Shown: one piece after another, positions 49,388 through 58,502 of the stretch
How positions within the stretch are numbered: position 1 is the stretch's first letter
Layout of the letters: the number at the start of each line of letters is the position of its first letter
NCBI GenBank assembly: GCA_002423125.1
Contig: DIUW01000054.1
Location: 1,745-65,744 of the forward strand
Reading direction: 5' to 3'
Origin: Legionellaceae bacterium UBA6148
Lineage (GTDB): Bacteria; Pseudomonadota; Gammaproteobacteria; Legionellales; Legionellaceae
DNA: 64,000 nt
Notes under the pieces: model-generated
What the model saw: only the letters and a program-made list of their open reading frames with translations
Database searches by the model: none
What the model was told of the DNA's origin: nothing
Translations under genes and position numbers: made by a program

Positions 49388-49455
49388 CGCCATTCTCAAC
49401 TTTCGTGACCGAGCCCTGATTTTGAACTGATCGGGCAAGGGCTCGAACGTTGAGC
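49388..49455. repeat. Palindromic repeat, family C copy 1
   Basis: The first 24 bases (49388-49411) recur exactly, inverted, at 58457-58480. The second half is a looser reverse complement of the first (CTCGAACGTTGAGCGTGGTG). Placed between two transcription units. The following 49480-49550 holds further short symmetric GC-rich sequence and no gene. Confidence 0.7.
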
Positions 49456-49553
49456 GTGGTGCTATTTATTACTTTTTCCAGGTTCAAAATCCCCTCATCC
49501 GCCCTACGGGCACCTTCTGCCCATGTCTGGGGAGAAGGGAAAATTGAAGGACG

Positions 49554-50153
49554 TTATTTGGAGGGGTGGTCGATCAGTTGATAATATTTAAATAATTTCA
49601 CCACACGAAGTACACCCGTTGTTTTTTTAGCGATGTCGATGACCCAATTGGCTTGGTCTAACATAACGTCGCCCATCAAATAAACCACTTGGTCGGCAGT
49701 GACTATTTTGAATGTTCGCGGGTTGATTTCGGAATCTGCTATGATTTGAGCACGAATTTTAGCCGTAATCCAGCTGTCTCTGGTGATATGTGTTCTATAC
49801 GGTTTTGTGCTGATGAACTTAAATAAACGGCGATAATCCAGCTTTGCTTTTTCTACCCGTCTGTAGGCTTCCTCACGCATTTCGGTTGTTTCTACATGGC
49901 CTGCAAGTAGAATGTCGCCATTAAAAACAGCCAGCTCAATGTGGCACGTTGGGCACTGAAATAAGTCATCTTCATACAGCGCATGATTGGTAGAGGCGTT
50001 GAGCTCAATATCATTGAATGAGTGAAGTGCTGAATGGCGATCATAAATAAGCCCAGCCCCCGTCCAAATACTGCCAATGCAGCTTGATAGGAGTATGCAG
50101 CTACATGCTAAGAGTATATACCTCGCACGCAGCATATGTTTTTTTAGGCTCAT
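49554..50153 (-). CDS. BON-domain outer-membrane lipoprotein (DolP-like)
   Basis: A 199-residue protein with a lipoprotein signal (lipobox LLSSC, Cys about 25). Two BON-like domains follow, weakly conserved in the first and clearer in the second (SWITAKIRAQIIADSEINPR, then VVYLMGDVMLDQANWVIDIA). A CPTC pair near residue 68 is unusual for the family. ATG 50153 was chosen; the frame is open from 50228 inside the previous gene. It appears to be a diverged tandem copy of the upstream BON gene. Probably localised to the outer membrane, role unknown. Confidence 0.75.
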   Translation of the reverse strand: MSLKKHMLRARYILLACSCILLSSCIGSIWTGAGLIYDRHSALHSFNDIELNASTNHALYEDDLFQCPTCHIELAVFNGDILLAGHVETTEMREEAYRRVEKAKLDYRRLFKFISTKPYRTHITRDSWITAKIRAQIIADSEINPRTFKIVTADQVVYLMGDVMLDQANWVIDIAKKTTGVLRVVKLFKYYQLIDHPSK

Positions 50154-50169
50154 TCGATCCATCCGTCCA

Positions 50170-50733
50170 TTAAACAATATATTGAAAAATCTTAACAACC
50201 TTACGAACGCCAGGAACCTGTCGCGCAACGTTTACTGCCAAATCGGCCTGCTCATGAGTTGCTATTCCCATGAGATAAACCGTTGCATTTTCTGTGATAA
50301 TGCGAATTGAACCGGACTCAAGTCCATTTTGGGTAAGCATTTTAGTGCGTACATGCCCTGATATTAATGAATCTTTACTGTGTTGCGTAATTGAAATAGG
50401 CTCATTGACGGTGAGCTCATCATAGACACGGCGGACATTCGGCGTTTCTCGAGAAACTTTTTCAGCGATGACTTTGAGCTGAGTTGATGTTGCTTCACCT
50501 GTAAGCAGTACGACCTGATTAAAGCTTGTGATGGAAATATGCGAGTCACGGAAACGTCGATCGTTGGCAAGCGCGCGATTGATGACGTAAAAAATTCGCG
50601 AATCCCTTTCAATCATCGAGAGGCTTCGTCGATCATAAACCATCATGCTGCCCGCCGTCCCAACGACCATTACGCCGACACAACCACTGATAAGTCCACT
50701 TAATACTAAAAAAATGATAGCTTTAAACTTCAT
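50170..50733 (-). CDS. dolP: BON-domain lipoprotein DolP (YraP)
   Basis: Outer-membrane lipoprotein with two BON domains that supports envelope integrity at division sites in E. coli. The 187 residues (E. coli 191) have the lipobox LISGC (Cys 18), the GGSM-like VGTAGSMMVYDRRS start, BON1 (about 45-110) and BON2 (about 120-187, VRTKMLTQNGLESGSIRIIT). It lies six bases after diaA, in the conserved order yraN-diaA-dolP. Confidence 0.88.
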   Translation of the reverse strand: MKFKAIIFLVLSGLISGCVGVMVVGTAGSMMVYDRRSLSMIERDSRIFYVINRALANDRRFRDSHISITSFNQVVLLTGEATSTQLKVIAEKVSRETPNVRRVYDELTVNEPISITQHSKDSLISGHVRTKMLTQNGLESGSIRIITENATVYLMGIATHEQADLAVNVARQVPGVRKVVKIFQYIV

Positions 50734-50739
50734 ATCGAT

Positions 50740-51339
50740 TTACCCCGTCATTTGACCAAATAAAGATTGATCAATTAAATCGCAAAAACAATGCAATATA
50801 AATAAATGCATTTCTCGAATCAGTGCAGGATGATCTCCTGGCACTCTTAATTCAATATCTTCAGGCCCTAAATGATTCACTAATAAACCACCTTCTCGCC
50901 CATTTAATGCAATGATATCGATTCCCCGATCATGCGCTGCATCGATGGCATGTAGTATGCCATTGGAGTTTCCTGATGTGGTTAATGTGAGCAAGAGATC
51001 GCCTTGTTGTCCCAGAGCCTGTATCTGGCGTGCAAATAATAATTCACTATGGCCTTCATTTGCAATGCCCGATAGGATGGATACATCGGCTGAAAGCGTG
51101 ATAACCGGTAATGGAGGGCGATCAACTTCAAAATGATTCATCAGAGCGGCAGAAAAATGCAAGCAATTGGCAGCTGAACCGCCATGACCACACAGTAATA
51201 TTTTGTTGTCGCGTAGCAAACAATCGACCAAACGTTGTCCTGCAGTTGCAATGGGAGAGGCCAATGTGTCTGCTAAAGTCATTTTGGCTTCAATGCTCAT
51301 GCCGAACAAATGTCGTACTCGTTCTTCAAGTTGTTCCAT
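50740..51339 (-). CDS. diaA: SIS-domain protein DiaA (phosphoheptose-isomerase-like)
   Basis: A 199-residue SIS-domain protein. In E. coli DiaA binds DnaA and promotes timely initiation; related GmhA makes a heptose for lipopolysaccharide. The sugar-phosphate-binding segments LLCGHGGSAANCLHFSAALM (in part) and TLTTSGNSNGI are clear. The position beside yraN and dolP favours DiaA over GmhA, but the fold alone does not separate them. Confidence 0.85.
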   Translation of the reverse strand: MEQLEERVRHLFGMSIEAKMTLADTLASPIATAGQRLVDCLLRDNKILLCGHGGSAANCLHFSAALMNHFEVDRPPLPVITLSADVSILSGIANEGHSELLFARQIQALGQQGDLLLTLTTSGNSNGILHAIDAAHDRGIDIIALNGREGGLLVNHLGPEDIELRVPGDHPALIREMHLFILHCFCDLIDQSLFGQMTG

Positions 51340-51348
51340 TTTGTTTTT

Positions 51349-51699
51349 TCATCCAGTAAACGCGTTACTTATCCAATTTAATTGAGGAGGCTTTCCCTCA
51401 ATGCAGACTACATCAAACCGCACAGCAACGTTGTTGTGTAAGTTGTGTACTAACAGATAAAGCGATGCTGTTCGGAGTAACTTGTGTTGCTTACCGTAGG
51501 TGATGCTTTCTATCGCACCACCGTGAGACGCTGTGGCTCGAGAGCGCACTTCAACAAATACGATATGATCCTTGTCTCGCATGATTAAATCAATTTCACC
51601 CAGTTTACAGCGATAATTACTTTCAACCCATTTCATGCCTTGCGCGATTAGATAATCCCGCGCAATCTCTTCTGCCGCTAGTCCTGCGATTATTGACAT
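51349..51699 (-). CDS. yraN: YraN family (UPF0102) nuclease-fold protein
   Basis: A 116-residue protein of the UPF0102 family with a restriction-endonuclease-like fold. Conserved core: GLAAEEIARDYL at the start, then GEIDLIMRDKDHIVFVEVRSR with the D-ExK-type acidic residues. Possibly a nuclease in recombination or repair; not proven. It precedes diaA and follows parB by three bases. Confidence 0.9.
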   Translation of the reverse strand: MSIIAGLAAEEIARDYLIAQGMKWVESNYRCKLGEIDLIMRDKDHIVFVEVRSRATASHGGAIESITYGKQHKLLRTASLYLLVHNLHNNVAVRFDVVCIEGKPPQLNWISNAFTG

Positions 51700-51702
51700 T
51701 GT

Positions 51703-52575
51703 TTAGCCTATGAGTTTATCGAGCATGAGTTGTAAATTATGTTCATCACTGTAATGAATGACCAATGTCCCTTTTCCAGCTGCGCCAGGTTTTAATTTTA
51801 CTTTGGTTTGCAGCTGTTTAGATAAACCTTTTAACGCTTCCTCGAACAATGGCTTGATGGGTTCTTTCTGTGAACGCACCGGCTCACCTAATTTGACACG
51901 AGCAACCAACGCCTCTGTTTCGCGCACGGATAATTGTTTAGCCACAACTAACTGCGCAACCTGGCTTTGTTGATGTTCGTCCAGCATAAGCAGGCATCGA
52001 GCGTGCCCCATATCTAAATCACCATGCTCTAAGAACACTCTCACGTCGCTGTTTAAGTTGAGTAATCGTAAAAAATTGGTCACCGCAGTGCGTGATTTAG
52101 AAAGGAGTTCGGCAATTTGTTGATGAGTCAGTGAAAACTCGGTTGTTAACCGATGCATGGCGCGCGCTTGATCCATCGCATTTAAGTCTTCGCGTTGTAA
52201 ATTTTCAACTAAGGCCAAGGCCATAGCGGTTTCGTCATCAACATGATGCAAGACAACGGGGATATTCGTTACCCCAGCCAATTGGCAAGCGCGCCAACGC
52301 CGCTCCCCCGCAATAATTTCATATCGCCCGTCGGAAATTGCACGTACGAGCAACGGTTGCAGTAGCCCTTGTTTTTTGATGGACCCAGCCAGTTCACTGA
52401 TGGATTCGTCATCAAATGTGGCGCGTGGTTGATATCGCCCGGGTTGTAACAAATCTGCGTTTAACGTCATGCGATGTGGCGTTACTGCTTCTTTTTCGGC
52501 TAAGAGAGTGCTGCCATTTGATGAGCCTAGCAACGCAGATAAATTACGTCCCAAGCCACTTCGTTTTACCGTCAT
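51703..52575 (-). CDS. parB: Chromosome-partitioning protein ParB
   Basis: Binds parS and, as a CTP-dependent clamp, spreads to build the segregation complex. The 290 residues start with the conserved RSGLGRNLSALLG, contain the CTP-site motif AGERRWRACQLAGV (GERR), the helix-turn-helix LTHQQIAELLSKSRTAVTNF and a C-terminal dimer domain ending MLDKLIG. It follows parA by 28 bases; no parS (TGTTTCACGTGAAACA) was noticed in the window. Confidence 0.95.
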   Translation of the reverse strand: MTVKRSGLGRNLSALLGSSNGSTLLAEKEAVTPHRMTLNADLLQPGRYQPRATFDDESISELAGSIKKQGLLQPLLVRAISDGRYEIIAGERRWRACQLAGVTNIPVVLHHVDDETAMALALVENLQREDLNAMDQARAMHRLTTEFSLTHQQIAELLSKSRTAVTNFLRLLNLNSDVRVFLEHGDLDMGHARCLLMLDEHQQSQVAQLVVAKQLSVRETEALVARVKLGEPVRSQKEPIKPLFEEALKGLSKQLQTKVKLKPGAAGKGTLVIHYSDEHNLQLMLDKLIG

Positions 52576-52603
52576 AGAAAGCCTCGTTTTAATGAGTCAC
52601 TGT

Positions 52604-53389
52604 TTAATGAGTCACGGTTTGTTTGTTCACGGTTTGTTTGCCCATGACTTCTGAGGCTAAAACCATATATGCTGCCGCACCAGCGGAATTTTTATCATAT
52701 TGCATTGCCGATAATCCATGGCTTGGTGCCTCTGCTAAGCGCACGTTTCTTGGAATAACCGTGCGATAAACTTTATGATTAAAATGGTCGATTAATTGCT
52801 TGGAAACGTCACCGCACAATCGATTGCGTGCATCATACATGGTACGAAGAATTCCTTCGAGACGTAATCGTGAGTTGACCGATTCTTGTACCTGCTCAAT
52901 CGTTGATAATAGCGCAGCGAGGCCTTCTAAGGCAAAGTATTCACACTGCATCGGAATGAGTACTGAATCGGCTGCAACGAACGCATTAATTGTCAGTGTA
53001 TTTAATGCGGGGGGGCAATCAATAAAAATAAAATCGTAAGCCGATAGCAACGGTTGTAGAGCCTTTAACAAAAAAGTTTCACGATGATTGCTTGCCATTA
53101 AGCTGACTTCGGCGACGGTTAAATCGCCATTGGCAGGGATTAAATCAAAACCGCTACTGGTTGTCAGGCGAACCTGTTCCGCCAGGCAATCATGTAATAA
53201 AACATCATTGGCTGTGTGTACGAGTGCATTTTTATCGATCCCACATCCCATCGTTGCATTGCCTTGAGGATCCAAATCAATGAGTAGAACACGTTGCTGA
53301 AGAGCGGCTAGTGAGGCTGCTAAGTTAATAGCAGTCGTTGTTTTTCCTACACCACCTTTCTGATTTGCAATGGCGATTACGTTTGCCAT
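52604..53389 (-). CDS. parA: Chromosome-partitioning ATPase ParA
   Basis: Walker-type ATPase that drives ParB-parS movement. The 261-residue protein starts MANVIAIANQKGGVGKTTT with the deviant P-loop KGGVGKTT, and has FIDCPPALNTLTINA and DLDPQGNAT. ATG 53389 follows AAGGACTCACC and gives the family N-terminus. It overlaps rsmG by 13 bases. The last residues (VNKQTVNK-like repeat) derive from a short tandem duplication near 52600-52640. Confidence 0.95.
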   Translation of the reverse strand: MANVIAIANQKGGVGKTTTAINLAASLAALQQRVLLIDLDPQGNATMGCGIDKNALVHTANDVLLHDCLAEQVRLTTSSGFDLIPANGDLTVAEVSLMASNHRETFLLKALQPLLSAYDFIFIDCPPALNTLTINAFVAADSVLIPMQCEYFALEGLAALLSTIEQVQESVNSRLRLEGILRTMYDARNRLCGDVSKQLIDHFNHKVYRTVIPRNVRLAEAPSHGLSAMQYDKNSAGAAAYMVLASEVMGKQTVNKQTVTH

Positions 53390-54000
53390 GGTGAGTCCTT
53401 GGTTTGTATGATGACACAACAACGATCACCAATGATTCCGGGTGCGGTATATGTTTCAACGCGATAGGGGGTGTTCATTGCTTCTAATTCAGTGTCAGGA
53501 TAACGTCCTTTCATGGCGAGCCAAATCCCTTCTTCTGAGAGGAGATGACGCGTCCAATGGACGAAGCTTTCAAGCGTACTGAACGCTCGACTTGTAACTG
53601 TATCAAAACTTGAAGTCGGGTGATAGGCTTCTGCGCGAGATTGTACAATTTCAACGTTTGTTAATTCAAGCGCACGTTTTACTTCGCGTAAAAAGCGAAT
53701 TTTTTTGCCATTACTATCCAACAAAACCACATGAAGCGATGGCATCGCCAGTGCTAATGGAATGCCAGGAAGTCCCGCCCCTGTTCCAATGTCCAATAAT
53801 CGTGGGCCTTTAATCCAGGGTAGAATGGCAAGGCTATCGAAGATGTGGTGGGTGACCATTCCTTCTAGTGAGCGGATGGCGGTTAAGTTATACGCTTTGT
53901 TCCACTTATTGAGCAAGGTCAAGTAAGTGATAAACGGATCTACAGGCCAAGTGAAGCCAAGGTCGTTGAATTGCTTTGCTAACACATCATGCTCGTTCAT
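53377..54000 (-). CDS. rsmG: 16S rRNA (guanine-N7)-methyltransferase
   Basis: Methylates G527 of 16S rRNA. The 207 residues (E. coli 207) contain the SAM-binding LLDIGTGAGLPGIPLAL, the GidB signature NLTAIRS and the VTSRAFSTLE region. It overlaps mnmG by four bases (ATGA) and parA by 13, giving the common order mnmG-rsmG-parA-parB. Confidence 0.96.
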   Translation of the reverse strand: MNEHDVLAKQFNDLGFTWPVDPFITYLTLLNKWNKAYNLTAIRSLEGMVTHHIFDSLAILPWIKGPRLLDIGTGAGLPGIPLALAMPSLHVVLLDSNGKKIRFLREVKRALELTNVEIVQSRAEAYHPTSSFDTVTSRAFSTLESFVHWTRHLLSEEGIWLAMKGRYPDTELEAMNTPYRVETYTAPGIIGDRCCVIIQTKDSPWQT

Positions 54001-55871
54001 GCTGAAACAGACTGTTTTTTAAGGCTGACTAACAGCAACGATAGTGCGGCTGGAGTGACGCCCGAAATTCTTCCTGCCTGGCCAATGGTCGTTGGTTGAA
54101 CACGCGTTAGTTTTTGCACGACCTCATTGGAAAGACCACTGATTTGGCTGTAATCGAAATGAGCCGGGATAAGTGTGGACTCCTGTTTTTGCAGCCGCTC
54201 AATGTCTTGGTGCTGTCGATCAATATAGCCGGCGTATTTGCTTTGAATTTCGACCTGTAAGGATACTGCATCACTGACTTTAGGTAATTCGAGGTCTTCC
54301 AATGCCTGCAGATGTGAATAATTTATTTCTGGACGTTTGAGTAGGTCAACGGCGCGGCAATCATGAAGCAGTGCGGCTTCAAGCGTTGATTTTAACGCAT
54401 CATTGTGACCCACACGAACCCAAGCGTCATTGAGGCGTTGTTTTGTGAGTTCGATCGATTCGCGCTTTTCACAAAATGCGTGCCAACGGACATCGCTGAT
54501 GAGACCCAATTCACGGCCTTTTTCAGTTAACCTGAGATCGGCATTGTCTTCGCGTAAAAGAAGTCGGTATTCAGCGCGTGACGTAAACATGCGATAGGGC
54601 TCTTGAGTTCCTTGAGTGATTAAATCATCGATGAGCACGCCAACATATGCTTCATCACGACGTGGGCTCCATAATGCCTTGTCGTTAATGTATAGCGCAG
54701 CATTTAGACCGGCAATTAATCCTTGCGCTGCGGCTTCTTCATACCCGGTGGTGCCATTAATTTGGCCTGCAAAAAATAAATTAGGCATGGGTTTGGTCTG
54801 TAGATAACGGGTTAATCCACGCGGGTCAAAATAATCATATTCAATGGCATATCCGGGGCGAGTAATGTGAGCATTCTCGAAGCCCTTGATGGTGCGTACA
54901 AATTGTATTTGCACATCAAATGGCAAGCTGGTTGAGATGCCATTTGGATAAATTTCATGGGTGGTTAAGCCTTCTGGCTCAACGAAAATTTGATGTGAGG
55001 ATTTGCTTGCGAAGCGGACCACTTTATCTTCGATGGAGGGGCAGTAGCGAGGCCCAATTCCTTCAATCGTGCCCGAATACATGGGCGACTGGTGTAAGTT
55101 GTTTTGAATAATCTCATGTGTTGCTGTCGTTGTACTGGTGATATGACACATCACTTGTTCGGGGTGTTGAGAGGCGTTGCCTAAATAGGAAAAAACCGGC
55201 ATGGGGGTGTCACCCGGCTGGGGAACCATTTGGCTATAGTCGAGCGTTCGCCCATCAATCCGTGGCGGCGTCCCGGTTTTTAACCGGCCAACCGGTAAAT
55301 TGAGCTCACGCAACCGATGCGCCAAGGCAATCGCCGGCGGGTCGCCTGCGCGTCCACCGGACGTTTGGCTTGAGCCTACATGAATTTTACCGCCAAGAAA
55401 GGTTCCAACGGTTAAAACAACAGCGCGGGCTTTCAGCGTATAACCCATTTGTGTCACAACCCCAACAACGGTATCGCCCTCTAGAATTAAATCGTCAACG
55501 GCTTGTTGAAATAAGGTTAAATGGGGTTGAGTTTGTAGTTGCGATCGAATCGCCTGTCGATACAGCACGCGATCGGCTTGAGCTCGTGTTGCTCGAACAG
55601 CAGGGCCTTTGGAGGCATTGAGTATGCGAAATTGAATACCCGCCAAATCGGCAGCAACCGCCATCGCACCATCTAATGCGTCGATTTCTTTAACCAAATG
55701 ACCTTTGCCAATTCCGCCAATAGCCGGATTACACGACATTTGCCCGAGCAAATCCATGTTATGCGTTAAGAGCAGAGTATCCGCCCCCATTCGAGCAGCC
55801 GCTAAAGCCGCCTCGGTTCCTGCATGGCCACCGCCGATGACAATGACATCATATTGTTTTTCAAGATTCAT
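53997..55871 (-). CDS. mnmG: tRNA uridine-5-carboxymethylaminomethyl synthesis protein MnmG
   Basis: FAD-dependent subunit of the MnmE-MnmG complex that modifies U34 of several tRNAs. The 624-residue protein (E. coli 629) starts with YDVIVIGGGHAGTEAALAAA and has the signature GCNPAIGG-like MSCNPAIGGIGKGH, the GIGPRYCPSIEDKV block and TGYEEAAAQG. The frame is open for 57 further codons upstream, but ATG 55871 fits the family. In many gammaproteobacteria oriC adjoins this gene; here only about 190 bases separate it from the next gene and no DnaA-box cluster is evident. Confidence 0.96.
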   Translation of the reverse strand: MNLEKQYDVIVIGGGHAGTEAALAAARMGADTLLLTHNMDLLGQMSCNPAIGGIGKGHLVKEIDALDGAMAVAADLAGIQFRILNASKGPAVRATRAQADRVLYRQAIRSQLQTQPHLTLFQQAVDDLILEGDTVVGVVTQMGYTLKARAVVLTVGTFLGGKIHVGSSQTSGGRAGDPPAIALAHRLRELNLPVGRLKTGTPPRIDGRTLDYSQMVPQPGDTPMPVFSYLGNASQHPEQVMCHITSTTTATHEIIQNNLHQSPMYSGTIEGIGPRYCPSIEDKVVRFASKSSHQIFVEPEGLTTHEIYPNGISTSLPFDVQIQFVRTIKGFENAHITRPGYAIEYDYFDPRGLTRYLQTKPMPNLFFAGQINGTTGYEEAAAQGLIAGLNAALYINDKALWSPRRDEAYVGVLIDDLITQGTQEPYRMFTSRAEYRLLLREDNADLRLTEKGRELGLISDVRWHAFCEKRESIELTKQRLNDAWVRVGHNDALKSTLEAALLHDCRAVDLLKRPEINYSHLQALEDLELPKVSDAVSLQVEIQSKYAGYIDRQHQDIERLQKQESTLIPAHFDYSQISGLSNEVVQKLTRVQPTTIGQAGRISGVTPAALSLLLVSLKKQSVSA

Positions 55872-56065
55872 ATATGTTCGCTTCAATTGAGAGCAAAAAG
55901 AGCAATTATATATTTTTTGAAGCGGATAATCTACTTCTGTGTAACATTTATAAAAGGTGACATTATCAAATTGCCCTGACATAATACGGTAACATTGACC
56001 CTCAGTAATCACTTGAATTATTCTAAATTCATAAATTTGCAAAATTGATCAAAAAGGACGCATTA

Positions 56066-58408
56066 ATGAAACATGGACCCTTCATCAGAATATTTATCAT
56101 AACGACTCTTTTCTGTTTCATCTCGACCGCTCTATATGCCGAAACGCAGCCCAAATTTGATATCATACCCACAACCGCGACCACTTGGTCTATACCCAGC
56201 AATGGTTTTGCAACCGTGAGCTACTGCGTGACGAATCGCACGAAGATTACGCGTACCCTCACCGTGAGTCCTGTTCCAGGTATTGTTCAGCAAACGAGTG
56301 TTGTTGGCACGGCTCCTTGTGCCACGCCCTGCAGTAATCCGTTTACTTTAGCCCATAATCAATCTTGCTTTCTGACCTTGCAACTCGATGGCAGTCAACT
56401 GCAAGGCGAAATTGTTGCTGGCCCGGTTGTTTGTAAAACGAATGGGCCGGGGAATAATACGCCCGATCCTTTTTTATGTTCGCAGCCCAGTGCCCTCAAT
56501 AGTTTACATATCCTTCGGACTGGCTATGAGCAAGTATTGCTCAGTGTTTCCCCTACGGTTTTAGGCTTGACAGAGAACCCAAACAGCTTAGCTCTCCCCT
56601 GTGGTGCTCCGGGTGTTTTTACCGTGACCAACCATTCAACAACGGTCACCGCACAAGCCGTTCAAATGACCTCGGTTACAGGCGCTGCGGTTGCTACGAG
56701 TGGCTGCAGCAGTCTTGCACCAGGCGCTAGCACCTGTACGTTTACTGTTACACCAGGTACAACGCATCAACCCCCGCAAACAGTGACTATTCAAGGCACT
56801 AACACAACGGCAACCACTGCAACCGTGCATATTGCAGAAGGCATTGCGCCCATTAGCGTTTCGCCTTCATTGTTGATTTTAGATATCGGCGGACCAGGGC
56901 TGGCGTTAACCATCACGAATCAATCCGCTTGTATCTCCGCGAAAAATGTCACTGGTTTTCTCGATTCCACGTTAACCTTAGCTGGCGTAACCCAAACGCC
57001 CAACCCTTGCTCTGCGAGCATTTCGCCTTCAGGAACCTGTGTGGTGACGGTGACCCCGGGAACTAATTTTGTGCTCAGTGGTCTTGACCAATTTTATGGC
57101 ACGAACACGACCGAATCGGATATCGAAGTCGAAGTTAGGCCAATCACCGGTGCGTCTTTGACCATTACAAATGTTTCTCCGACCACTTCGCATCCTCCTC
57201 CTTCCGCTCAAACGTTGATGTTAACGCCCAATGGCGCAGCAGGAACAATTGCTGTTCAAAATTCATCCTCCACGGTGACGGCCATCAACGTCGGCTCCAG
57301 CGGGCTACCCGCTGGCGTTACGCAAACGTCAGCGAACTGTGCGACGATATTGCCGCAAGGCACTTGCACCCTCACTTATACCCCAGGATCTACGATTGTC
57401 CCCACAAGCACGTTTCAAATTGTAGGCACCAATACACCGGCCATTAACGCGAGTGTTTCAGTGACTCAGGCACAATTAAGTATATCAACAGGCTCACTGC
57501 TACTTGCAAAAAACGGCACATTCACCGCTCAAAATGGATGCGATCTTGAATATAATTGCAATCCAGGGGCCTCGAAAACGAGACAGTTGACAATCACCAA
57601 CACCTCCTCGTTGTTTACCGCAACAAATGTAACGTTCAGTATTTCACCGGCACTACCGTCCCAAACCACAATCAGCCCAACGGCCGCACAAGGATGCGGA
57701 AATATTGCCCCCCTGGGGCATTGTGTTTTAAGCATTGCCCCCGGTACAACGCCGACGGCTCCAGCGCCTAATGCCCCGAACCCAAGTGTATTAACCGCGT
57801 CTGGAACCAACACCAACACGGTCACTTCATCTGTCACGGTATTAACTTATGGTAATAGCTATCAAAGCGGTTATGTTTTTTCGATGGATGATACACCCGT
57901 CTTAACGCAGAGTATCGGCGGAAAAGTGTCTTCATTAAGTAATGTGGCGACTGTGCCATGGGATGCGTCAAGTGGATGTAATGCTGCTACTCCTTCTCAA
58001 TGTGTTCCCGTTCCAAACACTACGAATTTTAATGGGGTGGATAATACGGTAATGATATTTAGTGCTCTTACCCGTGCAGGAGAGACGCCACTCTCATTTG
58101 CAGCAGGGCAGTGCGTTGAAAATAGGACGGGAGGATATTCCAACTGGTATTTGCCTGCAATATGTGAATTAGGGACCGATATAACTAGTACTTTGTGTAA
58201 AGCGAATAGTGGTGATCCATTGATACAAAATGTAAAAAATGTATACAACGCTTATCCTGCGTATCCTAATAACGTATTTTACTGGAGTTCAACACAAGAC
58301 GGAAAAGACACTTATTACTTTTCCAAGGTCGCCAATATCCCAGAAAATCAAAGTCTAGAGCTTTGGGCGTATTACTCCACCCCTGTTTTATGTGCTCATG
58401 TGTTTTAA
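56066..58408 (+). CDS. Large secreted protein with Ig-like repeats and a DUF1566 (Lcl) C-terminal domain
   Basis: A 780-residue exported protein. Residues 1-26 are a signal peptide (ends YAETQ). Then come a Cys-rich N-terminal domain (about 30-165) and four beta-sandwich repeats of about 80-110 residues. Each repeat has a C...L-P-x-G-x-C-T-L-T-x-T-P-G-T pattern (for example SLAPGASTCTFTVTPGT) and ends with a GTNT motif. The C-terminal domain (about 600-780) has the DUF1566 hallmarks NWYLPAICELG and FYWSSTQDGK. In Legionella, Lcl carries such a domain and acts as an adhesin. ATG 56066 has AAGGA; a TTG at 56045 is also open. Likely surface or secreted. Confidence 0.8.
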   Translation: MKHGPFIRIFIITTLFCFISTALYAETQPKFDIIPTTATTWSIPSNGFATVSYCVTNRTKITRTLTVSPVPGIVQQTSVVGTAPCATPCSNPFTLAHNQSCFLTLQLDGSQLQGEIVAGPVVCKTNGPGNNTPDPFLCSQPSALNSLHILRTGYEQVLLSVSPTVLGLTENPNSLALPCGAPGVFTVTNHSTTVTAQAVQMTSVTGAAVATSGCSSLAPGASTCTFTVTPGTTHQPPQTVTIQGTNTTATTATVHIAEGIAPISVSPSLLILDIGGPGLALTITNQSACISAKNVTGFLDSTLTLAGVTQTPNPCSASISPSGTCVVTVTPGTNFVLSGLDQFYGTNTTESDIEVEVRPITGASLTITNVSPTTSHPPPSAQTLMLTPNGAAGTIAVQNSSSTVTAINVGSSGLPAGVTQTSANCATILPQGTCTLTYTPGSTIVPTSTFQIVGTNTPAINASVSVTQAQLSISTGSLLLAKNGTFTAQNGCDLEYNCNPGASKTRQLTITNTSSLFTATNVTFSISPALPSQTTISPTAAQGCGNIAPLGHCVLSIAPGTTPTAPAPNAPNPSVLTASGTNTNTVTSSVTVLTYGNSYQSGYVFSMDDTPVLTQSIGGKVSSLSNVATVPWDASSGCNAATPSQCVPVPNTTNFNGVDNTVMIFSALTRAGETPLSFAAGQCVENRTGGYSNWYLPAICELGTDITSTLCKANSGDPLIQNVKNVYNAYPAYPNNVFYWSSTQDGKDTYYFSKVANIPENQSLELWAYYSTPVLCAHVF

Positions 58409-58412
58409 CTCA

Positions 58413-58480
58413 CGCCACTCTCAACTTTCGTGCCCCTGCCCGATCAGTTCAACGTCCGGTCACGAAAGTTGAGAATGGCG
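58413..58480. repeat. Palindromic repeat, family C copy 2
   Basis: CGCCACTCTCAACTTTCGTG (58413-58432) pairs with CACGAAAGTTGAGAATGGCG (58461-58480). 58457-58480 is the inverse of 49388-49411 exactly. Lies between the large secreted protein and rpiA, which converge; it may also stop transcription. Confidence 0.75.
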
Positions 58481-58502
58481 TTTTAACTCATTCCAAGCAA
58501 GA

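Noticed and set aside
55872..56065. oriC beside mnmG
   Set aside because: The gap is short and I see no DnaA-box cluster in it, although mnmG-rsmG-parA-parB often lies near the origin.
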